NCBI GenBank assembly: GCA_026018925.1
Contig: JAKSZU010000008.1
Coordinates: forward strand, 60,287,027 to 60,351,026
DNA length: 64,000 nucleotides
Source: Tupaia tana
Lineage: Eukaryota > Chordata > Mammalia > Scandentia > Tupaiidae
Reading direction: 5' to 3'
The stretch's first letter is position 1. Each line of letters opens with the position of its first letter. The notes under the pieces are model-generated. The model was not told the DNA's origin and searched no databases. It was given only the letters and a program-made list of their open reading frames with translations. The translations under genes and the position numbers were made by a program. Below are positions 32,080 to 41,908 of this stretch, one piece after another.

Positions 32080-32300
32080 ATTCTATAGCCTATTTGTTTT
32101 GTTTACACATATTCTTGCATCTATTAAGTTTTTCTCCTGAGCCCCTAGTCCCCTGTGAATTCTCTGATGTCCATAGTTGTCCTCCTACTTCTCCATCTTC
32201 TAGTCTTTCAATTTCTGCTCTGGAGTGCAGACATTCGGTACATGTTAAGTGGGGACATACTGAATTTGTCTTTCATAGTCTGGTTTATTTCAGTTGACAT
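32080..32300 (-). mobile_element. Antisense L1 3' fragment
   Basis: GTCTTTCAATTTCTGCTCTG, GACATACTGAATTTGTCTTT and GGTTTATTTCAGTTGACATT match the antisense of the L1 ORF2 end and 3' part ('CTGAATTTGTCTTTCTGTGCCTGGCTTATTTCACTTAACAT'). The corresponding sense region is at 42,960-43,200. Confidence 0.7.
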
Positions 32301-32341
32301 TAAATCTGTTAGATTCATCTGTATAATATAACTTTATACTA

Positions 32342-32419
32342 TTGGATCATGGAAAAAGTCATGATGTGTTTTTCTGATTGTCTGTGCCAAAGTACATCAT
32401 GACTTTTCTGATAACCCTG
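32342..32419. mobile_element. Mariner-like MITE, 78 bp, copy 1
   Basis: Terminal inverted repeats: left TTGGATCATGGAAAAAGTCATGATGT, right (as reverse complement) CAGGGTTATCAGAAAAGTCATGATGT. The core word AAAAGTCATGATGT is repeated inverted (ACATCATGACTTTT at 32,393-32,406). TA dinucleotides flank both ends (32,340-32,341; 32,420-32,421), as expected for Tc1/mariner insertion. No coding capacity. Confidence 0.8.
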
Positions 32420-32422
32420 TAG

Positions 32423-32954
32423 TTCCTTTTAAAATAATTATATTCAGGTTTATATGTACTTCTCTATATTAAAATACCATCACAGAATATAATATTTGTA
32501 ACATACTAATCAAAAAAATCAAACTACAAAATTTATTTTCAGGTTGGTTTGATTAAATTCATTTGGACCAAACATTTTGGCTCCTCTTAAGCAAGTGAGA
32601 TTTTTCCATTTTATGTGTAAATGTATAAGTTATTGTAGATTCATTCTTGTGTTTCAAATAAAGCTATGTTACTGTCATTCTATTGTCTCTATCTATGAAA
32701 TGTAGTCTAATTATACACTTTAAGTTGTTCCAATTATATACCTTATTTTGTACTTTAGAGAATACATCTCAAAAACTTTAAAGTATAGTTGCTTTTTTCA
32801 AGGTTAACTTCAGATCTTTTCTCTTTTTACTGATCAGAATTTCTAACTCATTTTTCATTATAAAGCCACATGGATGTGAATGATGCCAATACTGTAAGTG
32901 GTGGTAGTGGTGGGGAGATGGAGGTTTTATAAATATGCTAAAAATAATTTTTTT
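32423..32954. other. Unannotated AT-rich DNA
   Basis: Nothing recognised. Confidence 0.4.
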
Positions 32955-33187
32955 AAAGTTTCTTTATTTCTTCCATGAGCAAGAGAGACAGCATTCCCAA
33001 AAGGGTCCATTGAGATTCATTCCCGACTTCACCCAGCCTCACTCATGCCCATCTTCAGCATGCCTGATTATGAGTACACATGCACCTAGTGTACATAGGG
33101 AGGTCTTGAATTTGAAACTTGAACCTTCCCATCTGGCTTAGTATTGAAGAGTGTTGAGTTTGACTGCTACACTACTGTCCAACCCCC
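32955..33187 (-). mobile_element. SINE-C copy
   Basis: GAGCAAGAGAGACAGCATTC, ATGCCCATCTTCAGCATGCC, TGAGTACACATGCACCTAGT, GTGTACATAGGGAGGTCTTG and a head ending CTACACTACTGTCCAACCCC give the same order as at 14,775 and 57,120. Diverged; no TSD. Confidence 0.68.
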
Positions 33188-33415
33188 AGATTTTTAAGTG
33201 ATCAAGCTATTGCTTTATTATTGGAAGTCTGATGACTCTAATTCTGTTTATGGTGTGATTAAGGAGTAACTTAAACAGGGAAAGAAGAAAGGCAAGGGTT
33301 ACTATTGCATATTGTACATTAATAATAAAAAGTCACCGTCCAGCATGCCATTCCTAGTCTTGGGACCAAGAGGGATAATAACGTTTAACAGCTTCTTAAG
33401 AATGTGATCTGATTT

Positions 33416-33822
33416 TAGGACCAACTTAATTACTACTGGGTTGTCTGCAAAGTCATGATGCATTTTTGCATAGAAAAAATATAAAAATACATCATGACTT
33501 TTACAACCACCCAATAATTAGGACTGGTAACCAAGTCAGTTATAAGTGAGGACCATTTAAAATAATAGAACTAAGTTGGTTACTGGCTAAAACTAGTAAC
33601 GCAGCCAGTTACTAATTAGGACTAACTTGGTTACTGGTCAGAACTTGTCACATCAGTTACTTACTATTTAGCCAACTTGGTTATGAGTTAGGACTGGTAA
33701 CCAGGTTGGCTATTAGACAATTTTAGTGACAGAACCAATTTGCTAGTTAGTTAGAACTAGTAGCCAGGTCAGTTACTAGTCAAGAGTAACTTGGTTACTA
33801 ATTAGGACTGTAAACTAGGCTT
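33416..33822 (+). repeat. Degenerate minisatellite, about 52-bp units, with a MITE inside
   Basis: Starting at AGGACCAACTTAATTACTAC (33,418) and resuming at 33,516, a unit of about 52 bp repeats five to six times with much divergence. Anchor words are GGACTAACTTGGTTACTGGT, GGACTGGTAACCAGGTTGGC, AACTAGTAGCCAGGTCAGTT and GTAACTTGGTTACTAATTAG. Within each unit GGTTACT and AGTAACC-like words alternate, so it is partly self-complementary. No reading frame. Confidence 0.82.
33436..33514. mobile_element. Mariner-like MITE, 79 bp, copy 2 (inside minisatellite)
   Basis: Left end CTGGGTTGTCTGCAAAGTCATGATGCAT and reverse-complemented right end TTGGGTGGTTGTAAAAGTCATGATGTAT are inverted repeats. They share GGGTT...AAAGTCATGATG with copy 1 at 32,342. 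TA flanks both ends (33,434-33,435; 33,515-33,516). The centre GCATAGAAAAAATATAAAAA is short and non-coding. Confidence 0.85.
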
Positions 33823-34126
33823 GAGGCTATATAATTCCTCTCTTCTTTAAGATGAGTGGATTGAAGGATGGAACCAGAAAACAAAACTGCTCCAATACTG
33901 TTCTTGCTATACAACTACAAGAAAAGTCAAAATGGGATTTAATCTTGTGCTGATCATTTTTTTCTGCACAAATGCTATCCTTTGATTTATCTTTATTATT
34001 TTAATAAATCTTGGCAGTACAGTCATACAGGAGTACTGATCCAGTCAGCTAAGTAGGCCAAGGTCTTATGACATTCAACAAAATGGAAAATATAGTAGGA
34101 ATGTTTTTACTGACAACAACCAAATT
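33823..34126. other. Unannotated DNA
   Basis: Nothing recognised. Confidence 0.4.
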
Positions 34127-34127
34127 T

Positions 34128-34404
34128 GTTTTTTGTTTTTTTTTCTTTTTCTGGAGAGGTTTTTTGCTATAGGGCACGTGTGCTCGCCAGAAGGACAGAG
34201 AGACAGAGAGACAGAAAGCGAGAAATCACCCCCGTGGGAGGGGATGGCCACACCACAGTCTCTTCTTCTCCATTTTCCTCTCAGGATCTTGGGCACACAT
34301 GCACACGCGCCCAGCATGAGTTTAAGGCACCGGGTCTGGGACTCAAACCATGGTTGACTACATGGGAGGCCAGCGACATAGCCATTGCACCAACTGCTGG
34401 TCCC
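34128..34404 (-). mobile_element. SINE-A copy
   Basis: GGTTTTTTGCTATAGGGCAC, CTCGCCAGAAGGACAGAGAG, GAGAAATCACCCCCGTGG, CTTGGGCACACATGCACACG, GCACCGGGTCTGGGACTCAA and a head ending in CCAACTGCTGGTCCC. T-rich tail with G and C interruptions. No certain TSD. Frames 34,126-34,484 are shadows. Confidence 0.93.
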
Positions 34405-35338
34405 AACATATAAATCTTCTTTAAAGAGATTTTTGTCCCTAATCTCTTTAAGGAAAATAAATACATGAATGTGAATATCTGCATATGTATCTATTTATCC
34501 ATCTTTTTTTCTCTGTATATAAATTTGTTTATGCAGCATATCCTTGTTGTTTCAGTGGGAACAAAAGATATTTCATATCCTTCTACATCCCACATGGAAG
34601 TGGAAATCTAGGTGTCTCAATTTTTAAGATATTAATATTCTATCCACCCATTTGAAAAATATGTCCATTTGCTCACATGTTTTTCTAGAGTCCCCTGATA
34701 GTAACATCTGAGACTTATTTCAGCAGAGAACATGGCAGACTCTTACTGATTATTTCAGTTGGGCGTTCCTTGTCTGTGTGCCAAATGATGACCGCCCAGT
34801 AGGCCCAGCTGGTATTTCAAATGTAAAAATGTTAGCCTTGTAGTTGTCAGTGGAATTAATCTCTAATTTAAAATGAGGCTGGAATTTTCCTGCATCACTG
34901 CTTTTGTTATTTCAATTGATCATTGGAAAAGAAAGAGGCGTTTAAAACAAGTTTAGAATATCAACTGGGAACAGAACTTTATGATCAGAGCCTTACTGCC
35001 TCCTAGTTCATTTAGAAATATTTTCTGTGGTTTTTTTTGTTTGTTTTTCTTTTTTATCTTTTCATTTGGATGTTGAAAATGGAGCTATCTAACTTTGCTG
35101 ATGTACTGCCTTATAACATTATGTAGAGCATGAATGGTGAATAGGTTACACAAAAGTCTTGGATAGGAGATGGGCACTGTGTCACTGTGTCTCACTGTGT
35201 CACTGAGAAAAGAAAATTGAATTGCTGCATGTGGGCAGAGCTGTTAGATAATTACTGACTAGAGAAGACTTCAGAGAAGAAATAGGAGAAAAAGGACAGT
35301 CATTCCTATGCTTTCTTATAAAGCATTTTTTCATTTCA
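34405..35338. other. Unannotated DNA
   Basis: No gene or repeat recognised. The segment near 34,740-34,930 is less AT-rich but has no long frame. Confidence 0.4.
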
Positions 35339-35349
35339 TAACATAGGAC

Positions 35350-35595
35350 TTAAGAGTTTTTTTCTATAGGGCACATGCGTTTACCAAAAAGAGAGAGGTA
35401 GAGAGACAGAAAGCAAGAAATCACCCCCCAGGGGGGACAGCCATGCTGTAATCCCTTCTCCCCCATTTTCCTCTCAGGATCTTGGGCACGCACGCACAAG
35501 CGCCTGGTGTGAATTAAGCCAATTGGTCCAGGACTCAAACCACGATTGACTACATGGGAGTCCAGTGACATAGACATTACGCCAACTGCATGTCC
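35350..35595 (-). mobile_element. SINE-A copy with 11-bp TSD
   Basis: Minus-strand SINE-A with TATAGGGCACATGCG, GAGAGACAGAAAGCAAGAAATCACCCCCC and CTTGGGCACGCACGCACAAG, head ending CCAACTGCATGTCC. TAACATAGGAC occurs at 35,339-35,349 and 35,596-35,606. Confidence 0.94.
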
Positions 35596-35606
35596 TAACA
35601 TAGGAC

Positions 35607-36285
35607 ATTTTTAGTGCATATTTTTAAATCATAACAAAATGTTAGGTTAGTATCCTCAAGATGCTATGCTAAACATTTCTACTTCTCCCTGCTCATCATT
35701 TTCAATATTTATATGTGAATATGTCATAATGGTGACACCCAAGAAGAAAAGTTACAGGTTTATCTTAGATTTCCCCTAAGTATTAAACCTAAGAAGCAAA
35801 ATGGCATCTATAATGTCCTAGGCCTTGTTTCAGTATGTCAGTTTATGAATAGATTTCTCTGTTTCTGACTAAAATTTCTGGGAAAAAATCCAATGTTAAG
35901 GTTTCTACTAAGGACAGATTCTCAATATTCAAAAAGAAGTGCAATAAGCAAAGTCTCATATATATGTGTGTGTGTGGATGTGTGTGTGTATGTGTGTGTG
36001 TATGTTAAAGTTTTGAACATTTGAGAGTTATGTTTCAAAAATTAAAGCATGTAATAGATGTTTTGACTTTCAAATTTACCGTAGAGTAGGTTAATGCACA
36101 TAAACTCTTTCTCGCCCCATCCCCCATATAAGGAAGGTACACACATGCACAAGTGGATCATATTTCTGGGGATAAATTCAGTTTTTTTCAATGATCTGGG
36201 ATTATCAACCCTCCATAGTTTTGCTTTTTGACAAATAATAGGCACAATATTGTTTTTCTAAGAAAAATTATTTCAATTCTGAAAT
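35607..36285. other. Unannotated DNA with an imperfect (GT)n
   Basis: Contains an interrupted TG tract at about 35,964-36,005. Otherwise unrecognised. Confidence 0.45.
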
Positions 36286-36289
36286 GCAT

Positions 36290-36730
36290 TTTCTTACAGT
36301 TCTGGAAACAACCCTAATATTTATCCACGAATGAATGGATTATGATATAACCATACGGCAAAATACTCCTCTAGACATAAAAAAGAATGAACAGTTGACA
36401 TGGGTGAATGTCAAAAATTATTCTGAGTAAAAGAACTAAGACCAAGGAAAAGAGTTCATGCTACATGATTCCATATATATAAAACTCTAGGAAATACAAA
36501 CTAATCTATAATGAGAAAGTAGGTAAATGGGTACCTGTGGGTGGAACACACAGGGACTGACATTTGGGAAGGGTGACAAAGGTGATCAGGAAACTTTTAA
36601 GGATGACAAATATGTTCATTGTTTCGAGTTTGATGCTGGTTTCAAAGGTGCAGGAAAATATCAAAATGCATCAATTTTTTGCTTACTCTGCAGCTTATTG
36701 TGCATAGATAAAATAAAGCAGTTTAAAATG
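36290..36730 (+). mobile_element. Old L1 3' end (ORF2 end plus 3' UTR)
   Basis: GAATGGATTATGATATAACC, GACATAAAAAAGAATGAACA, GAGTAAAAGAACTAAGACCA, CTACATGATTCCATATATAT, AACTCTAGGAAATACAAACT and GGATGACAAATATGTTCATT follow the ancient L1M order ('GATGAATGGATAAA ... CATAAAAAAGAATGA ... GTGAAAGAAGCCAG ... TATGATTCCATTTATATGAAA ... GATGAAAATGTTC'). It ends near 36,730. Confidence 0.85.
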
Positions 36731-36920
36731 AAGTGGATTACAAATGCATCAGTGCTTATTTTGAGTGGAAATTATTTTCAGTTGTTTAAATGTAGTAACA
36801 AGCAAACTACAACAACGAGCATAGTGGCTTCCTGGTAAGCAAGCAATGTTTAAGAGCATCCTCTATATATGAATTAGACAGGTGTTTCACATTGAGACTT
36901 GAAAACGCAAATTTTTGTTT

Positions 36921-37269
36921 AGTTATGTGAATAGTGATATTTTATAAACTTCACTGTTGACTCAACAGTTATTTTATTCTAAAGAGTCTATTTCTGTCAG
37001 GTAGTTTTACCTTTAGTATCTAGACGAATTAATAATCTAACAGGAATTTTTTTTTATACCTGTCATTTAATTTTAAAACAATTTTTTTAATTGTTGTGTC
37101 ACTGCATGTGAAAGTGACAGCAGGGGATCTGAATACCTTTGACTAATTCTGTCAATTCAATATGACCTTGACTACATCAGTAATTTCTTTGTCTCTAATC
37201 TTTCAATTCATCTTCATATCGTCCATTATCTTTTTGACCTATTCCAGACTTTCTGACTCATTCCTCAAG
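36921..37269 (+). repeat. Local duplication, copy 1
   Basis: From AGTTATGTGAATAGTGATAT to TCTGACTCATTCC this matches 38,971-39,268. The first 180 bp or so are nearly identical, for example CTCAACAGTTATTTTATTCT and TCTGTCAGGTAGTTTTACCT. Copy 1 has about 75 bp (37,082-37,155) that copy 2 replaces with a short AT repeat. The end of the unit overlaps L2-like sequence. Confidence 0.93.
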
Positions 37270-37700
37270 TGAGATGGTTTTATCGAGGCTAACATCAAGC
37301 TACCTCCTGCCAAAAGTAGCGGCAAATCTCTTGTCCTAATTTTAGTAGATCTTTAAGCGGCTTTTAACGTAATGTACCTCTTGCCCCTCCTTGAATATTT
37401 CTCCCCCCCCCCCCCGTGTGATACCATTTTCCTGTTTTTTTCTTCCCTACTTTCATTCCCTTAGCAAAAAATTCTATCTCCTTTCCTGACTTCTCTTCAT
37501 TTTTCATCTAAATGTTGGAGTATTCCATGACCCAGTCCTCTTATTGCCTCTATTTCTTTTCTTGGACAAGTATATCTCATTTTATTATTTTCCCCAGGCA
37601 ACTTTTCTGTGTCGATGATTCAAAATTTTACCTCTTTTTGAGTTCAGCAAATGTTTTTCTTCACTATGTACTAGGCATGGGGATGTCACAGATGTTTTTT
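37190..37700 (+). mobile_element. L2 (LINE-2) ORF2-derived fragment
   Basis: GTCCTAATTTTAGTAGATCT, TTAAGCGGCTTTTAACGTAA followed by TAAATGTTGGAGTATTCCAT, GACCCAGTCCTCTTATTGCC and GTGTCGATGATTCAAAATTT trace the L2 reverse-transcriptase region ('CTTGACCTCTCAGCAGCCTTTGACAC ... TTAAATGTTGGTGTTCCTCAGGG ... TATGCTGATGACTCCCAAAT'). The catalytic ADDS-type site would be near 37,612-37,625 and is mutated. Confidence 0.75.
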
Positions 37701-37739
37701 AGCCACTCCCAAAGTCCATAGGAAGAGGCTTAGCAAGTT

Positions 37740-37930
37740 AGAGGAACTCTACACTGTACAGTTTATATGCTAAGCATTTCTCATTCATTATAGTTTTTCA
37801 GATGCCTCTTTAAAAATTCTATTATGTTGGTATTAAAACCCTTACCCTCATTTTATAGATTGGGGAACTAAGAGCAAATGAAGAATCTAGATAGTTATAG
37901 TCAATAAACAAACTACATTTAAAGCAAAGC
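37740..37930 (+). repeat. MIR-like fragment
   Basis: CTAAGCATTTCTCATTCATT, CCCTCATTTTATAGATTGGG, GAACTAAGAGCAAATGAAGA is a diverged MIR core. Moderate assignment. Confidence 0.55.
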
Positions 37931-38340
37931 CTATTTTAAAATCCCTTGACTATGAACAAGGTGAACATAGGGATGATCCAACTCTTCATCATTATCTTTA
38001 TTTGCTGGAGACAAGAGGCATTTAAGGATTGTTTGACTAATCAGATCAATTTATTTTTATTTATGCTGTTCAGATTCTTTCTAAAGTATAGGATTAGCCC
38101 ATTTTGCTGATTTAAAAACCATATCCTGTGATAATCAAGGATCTTAGAACGCATTGCAATTAGTACTTGCAGTATAAAATTTTTACTGGATACTTACAAA
38201 ATATAAGATTGGAATGAATGAGAATAAAGCACAGAATATTTTCCAAAATAAATTAAAGCAAAATCAAATGATAATATCTATTAATTTGCTTGCCATTTTT
38301 TGCATTTTTCCTTCCTCTCCTGGAGGAAAATTGTATGTGC

Positions 38341-38376
<36 letters not shown>

Positions 38377-38460
38377 TATACACTATTTGAGAAATTTGTA
38401 GAAAACATAGAATTAAAGTTTTGAAATTAATTCGTAGTTTTTTCATAATATGCATTTAAA
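37931..38460. other. Unannotated DNA with (GT)n
   Basis: A GT microsatellite lies at 38,343-38,372. Otherwise nothing recognised. Confidence 0.45.
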
Positions 38461-38716
38461 AATTTTACCAGAAGGAGTATGTGCCCATTGGGAGACCTAC
38501 AGAAATAGAGATAAGGAGAGAGAGAGAAATTGAGAAAGCACCCTCCCTATGGCACATGGTTACTTCATAATCTCTTCATCTCTCCCTCCTTTTGGAATTG
38601 CGGGCATGCATACACATGTGCCTGACATGGTTTTTAAGCCACTGGGTCTGGGACTTAAACATATGATTGACTATGTGGGATCCAACTGCCTTAACCAATG
38701 GGCCAAAGGCTAACCC
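38461..38716 (-). mobile_element. Old SINE-A-like copy
   Basis: GAGAGAGAGAGAAATTGAGA, GAATTGCGGGCATGCATACA, CATGTGCCTGACATGGTTTT, AAGCCACTGGGTCTGGGACT, TGACTATGTGGGATCCAACT give the SINE-A/B order with many changes. Confidence 0.78.
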
Positions 38717-38779
38717 CATCATATGAATTTTCTATGAATTTTTTAAGACCCTGTATGTATGTTTTAGGAGAAGGAGAGA

Positions 38780-38783
<4 letters not shown>

Positions 38784-38826
<43 letters not shown>

Positions 38827-38970
38827 ATATATATATAAAATATATGTATGTATATAATATATATATATACACACACATATATATGTGTATACATGTAGAT
38901 ATATACACAAGTATATAAATGTGTGTGTATATATGTATATATAGGTATATGTGTGTGTATATATCTGAAC
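38784..38970 (+). repeat. (TA)n / (TATG)n compound microsatellite
   Basis: A pure TA stretch of about 38 bp (38,783-38,821) followed by interrupted TA, TATG and TGTG units. The minus-strand frame of alternating Tyr/Ile is an artefact. Confidence 0.97.
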
Positions 38971-39268
38971 AGTGATGTGAATAGTGATATTTTATAATCT
39001 TCACTGATGACTCAACAGTTATTTTATTCTAAAGAGTCTATTTCTGTCAGGTAGTTTTACCTTTAGTATCTAGATGAAATAATAATCTAACAGGAATTTT
39101 TTTATACCTGTCACTTAATTTTAAAACAACAAATATATATATATATATTCTGCTATTCCAGTATGACCATGACTCTTTTATTTATTTCTTTGTCTCTGCT
39201 TTTACAATTCACCGTCATGCCTCCCATATCTTTTTAACCTATTTCAGGCTTTTTGACTCATTCCTTGC
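38971..39268 (+). repeat. Local duplication, copy 2
   Basis: Second copy of 36,921-37,269, 2,050 bp downstream. Its left border is the end of the (TA)n tract and its right border is a TATATCTATATCTA repeat. It has its own small AT insertion (39,130-39,149) and scattered substitutions, so the duplication is not very recent. Confidence 0.93.
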
Positions 39269-39675
39269 CATATATCTATATCTATATCTACCTATATCTA
39301 TCTGATTGATATATTATTTATTTTCCTTATAATTATAAACCTCATGATACCATATTTATTAGTTTCACATGTTATAATGTATGATGGAATTAGGAGACTG
39401 TAACAAGTAGTTGACAACTTTCTAGGAAAACTTGGAGGAAATAAGGAACTAGAAGTAGTTTCTAAACTAACAGTATTTCAAATCAATTATTATAAAATTT
39501 AGTCTTTGGTACCATAAATGATAATAACAATATAAATTTTAGTAAGGTTAATGAGGAATACTATTTTTCAAAATTCTAAATACAAGTGAAAGACTAAAGT
39601 TCTTTCTCTTTAGGGAATAGTTTACCTGAGGCCACACTGGGGGAAATATACTATTCTTTGAACATGAGTATCCTT
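39269..39675. other. Unannotated AT-rich DNA
   Basis: Starts with a TATATCTATATCTACC tandem (39,269-39,305). The rest is unrecognised. Confidence 0.45.
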
Positions 39676-39679
39676 GCAA

Positions 39680-39990
39680 AGGGAGGATTCTAGGAAGATG
39701 GCAGTGGCCATGGTAGCATAGCTTTCAGATTTTCACATATCCACAATAAAAACAGACAGAAAACTGGACAGTAAAACTAAAATCCACACTAAGCTTGACA
39801 AAGTATCTCCCAAACTCCCCAAAAGGAGGAGGAGGGTGAAAAATATCATAACCCAAAGACCCACATGTTGTCTGCATGAGTGAGAACAGAGAGGGGCAAC
39901 AGAGTTCGTGCTGGATCAGAGAACAGGAGATGCCTAAATAGCAAGCTTGATCAAGGACCACTGTGCGCATGGCAAGTCAGTAAGAGATTC
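39680..39990 (+). mobile_element. Probable L1 5'-UTR fragment
   Basis: GGAGGATTCTAGGAAGATGG, CAGTGGCCATGGTAGCATAG, CCACAATAAAAACAGACAGA is built like an L1 5' start ('GGAGGATTCCAAGATGGCGG ... CACAAAAATACACC'). GC-richer than its flanks. No ORF1 follows. Confidence 0.5.
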
Positions 39991-40275
39991 TGCCCACTCT
40001 AGAGGCCTGACCCTTCGTTCTGCATTGAAGTCTTTGTAGCAATCTCTGATGCAGGAATCTAGTCTTGCCATTTACTTTTCTCCACCATTTCTTACATTCT
40101 GTCATGTAATACATATTTTTGAACATATCAGCAAATGTGATGAGGGATTCTTTCACTAACCCATTAACAATAGGTTTGGGAAAGTATTTGTTAAATGGCA
40201 AAAGGATTTTCTAGGCATTAAGCCAGTAAAATAAGACTTGTATAGGTCTATGTGGTCTGATCTGGGAATAAAAAT
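39991..40275. other. Unannotated DNA
   Basis: A 74-codon minus-strand frame is present but has no recognisable domain. Confidence 0.4.
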
Positions 40276-40445
40276 ATTAATAGTCTCTAGTACTTACTGT
40301 TTGCTAGGCACTATGCCAAGTATATATATCTTATTTAGATCTCACAAGTATCCTGGGAGTTAGGTGTCTTACTCATAGGAAAACTTGGGCAGAGCTATTA
40401 TACTTACCCAAAGTAACAAAGCTAATTGCAAAGTTTTAACCCCAA
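40276..40445 (+). repeat. MIR element fragment
   Basis: TAGTACTTACTGTTTGCTAG, GCACTATGCCAAGTATATAT, GATCTCACAAGTATCCTGGG, AGTTAGGTGTCTTAC correspond to 'TACTATGTGCCAGGCACTGTGC ... ATCCTCACAACAACCCTATGAGGTAGGT' of MIR. Confidence 0.85.
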
Positions 40446-41183
40446 CTAAGAAGCCAGAAAGACTTTAAGAGCTTTCCATCAAAGCATGAAAAACAGTTAA
40501 GAACAAAAAAGAGAACACTTAAGGAGCTTTAAAGCAAGTTCTAAGAAGACAATTTGTTAAGTATAAAACTTATAGACCATAGGGACCTGAAAGGACTTTA
40601 GAAAATATATAATCTAACTCCTGCAGCTTGTATATTAAAAATAAAAACACTTCAATTCCTCAAAGGCCCTTTGACCTGCCTACATCTTATAGCCAAACAC
40701 ATATAAAATTTGAACCTCCTCCCACCGAAAGCTATTGCCTCCACTGTGTTCTGGATTTCATTTCTTCTTGATGCCTCAAACACTTCACTTTGTTCATTGG
40801 TCACTTCTGCCCCACATCATAAATCTTGTTGTTTTAGATTTCTTTCAACAGCATGAAATATACTCTAATAGTTCTCATTTCTAAAAGTCCTCTACCTATG
40901 GTTTCATTTATATATATTTCAACACTCTACATCAAAAACCGCAAACCCTTGCCTTAGTTGTATTGCTAATCTGAAAACTAAAAAAATGTATTCTTATCGC
41001 TATACTGTTCATTGTCCCTGCTAAACTCAACCCCCAAGATATACTTTTATTGACTTCCTTCTCCATAGGCATCTACTTCTGAGAAGGGAATAAGAACATA
41101 TGCTTTGCCTCACATCATATGCTGTGTGGCCTTACACATTCTTCTCCTGTCTAAATGCCTGTGACAGATAATATCTTTGTTAT
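40446..41183. other. Unannotated DNA
   Basis: A stretch near 40,580-40,700 (AAATATATAATCTAACTCCT) resembles old MIR-type 'CATCTAGTCCAACCCC' sequence. Otherwise nothing recognised. Confidence 0.4.
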
Positions 41184-41500
41184 TTGTCTAGAAGCTGCAC
41201 GTTAAGTCTTTCTATGTTGTTCCACTTGGATGGTCCTTATTTTAAGACTTTTATGCCTCATACTCAGCAGAATGCCTGTATACTTGAGATTGCTACCTTC
41301 TCAATCCTCAATTCTTCTTCAACCCATTCCAGTCCAGTATCTTCCCCCACCAACCCTCCAAAACTACTCTCATCATAGTTTCAAGTACTTCAATACTACC
41401 GATTCTGGTAGGTACTTCTTGGCCACATTTTATCCGTCTTGTCAAAAGCTTTTAATGCAGTAGATTATACTCTCCAAAATATCCTCTCTTGATGTCCTTA
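41184..41500 (+). mobile_element. L2 (LINE-2) fragment
   Basis: CAACCCATTCCAGTCCAGTA, CCAAAACTACTCTCATCATA, then TTCTTGGCCACATTTTATCC, GTCTTGTCAAAAGCTTTTAA, TGCAGTAGATTATACTCTCC follow the L2 order ('CTTGACCTCTCAGCAGCTTTTGACACAGTTGATCACTCTCTCC'). Confidence 0.72.
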
Positions 41501-41504
41501 GACA

Positions 41505-41620
41505 GGAAGTTTTGAATTTCAGCTCTGCTACTATCTAGCTGGGTCATCATGGGCAAATTATGTTACTTTTCCAAAACATTATTTCCTAATTTGTAAAAGA
41601 GATTAAAAATGATATCTTCT
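41505..41620 (+). repeat. MIR 5'/core fragment
   Basis: TTTGAATTTCAGCTCTGCTA, CTATCTAGCTGGGTCATCAT, GGGCAAATTATGTTACTTTT is a clear MIR match ('TTCAAATCCCAGCTCTGCCACTTACTAGCTGTGTGACCTTGGGCAAGTTACTT'). Confidence 0.9.
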
Positions 41621-41621
41621 A

Positions 41622-41908
41622 GGGAACAGCAGATGGTATAATGGTTATGTCACTGGACTTCCACATATTGGACAGTGGTATGAGTCCTGGACCTGGCAGC
41701 TTAAAACTCACACTGGGCATGTATGTGTGTATGCTCAAAATTATGAGAGGAGAATGGAGAAGGGATTGAGGCAAGCCAGCCCCCCTGGGGGGGGGGGGTG
41801 ACTTATGACTTTCTGTCTGTCTCTGTCTCTGTCTCTCTCTCGCTCTCTCTTGCTGGCACACCCACATGCTTTACAGCAAAAAGGTGTTTCTCTTTAAAAA
41901 AAAAAACC
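41622..41908 (+). mobile_element. SINE-A copy inserted at a MIR end
   Basis: GGGAACAGCAGATGGTATAA, head, GGGCATGTATGTGTGTATGC, GGAGAATGGAGAAGGGATTG, a G-run of 11 (41,788-41,798), a long TC-rich part and an A-tail. ATCTTCTA before and ACCTTCTA after may be a short TSD. Confidence 0.92.

Noticed and set aside
33416..33822. CRISPR-like spaced repeats
   Set aside because: Units are directly adjacent, drifted and without constant repeat/variable spacer structure; the context is mammalian.
38783..39004. Tyr/Ile-rich frame, and similar Cys/Val or His/Thr frames at 6,879-7,276 and 58,846-59,143
   Set aside because: Translations of (TA)n, (TG)n and (CA)n microsatellites.
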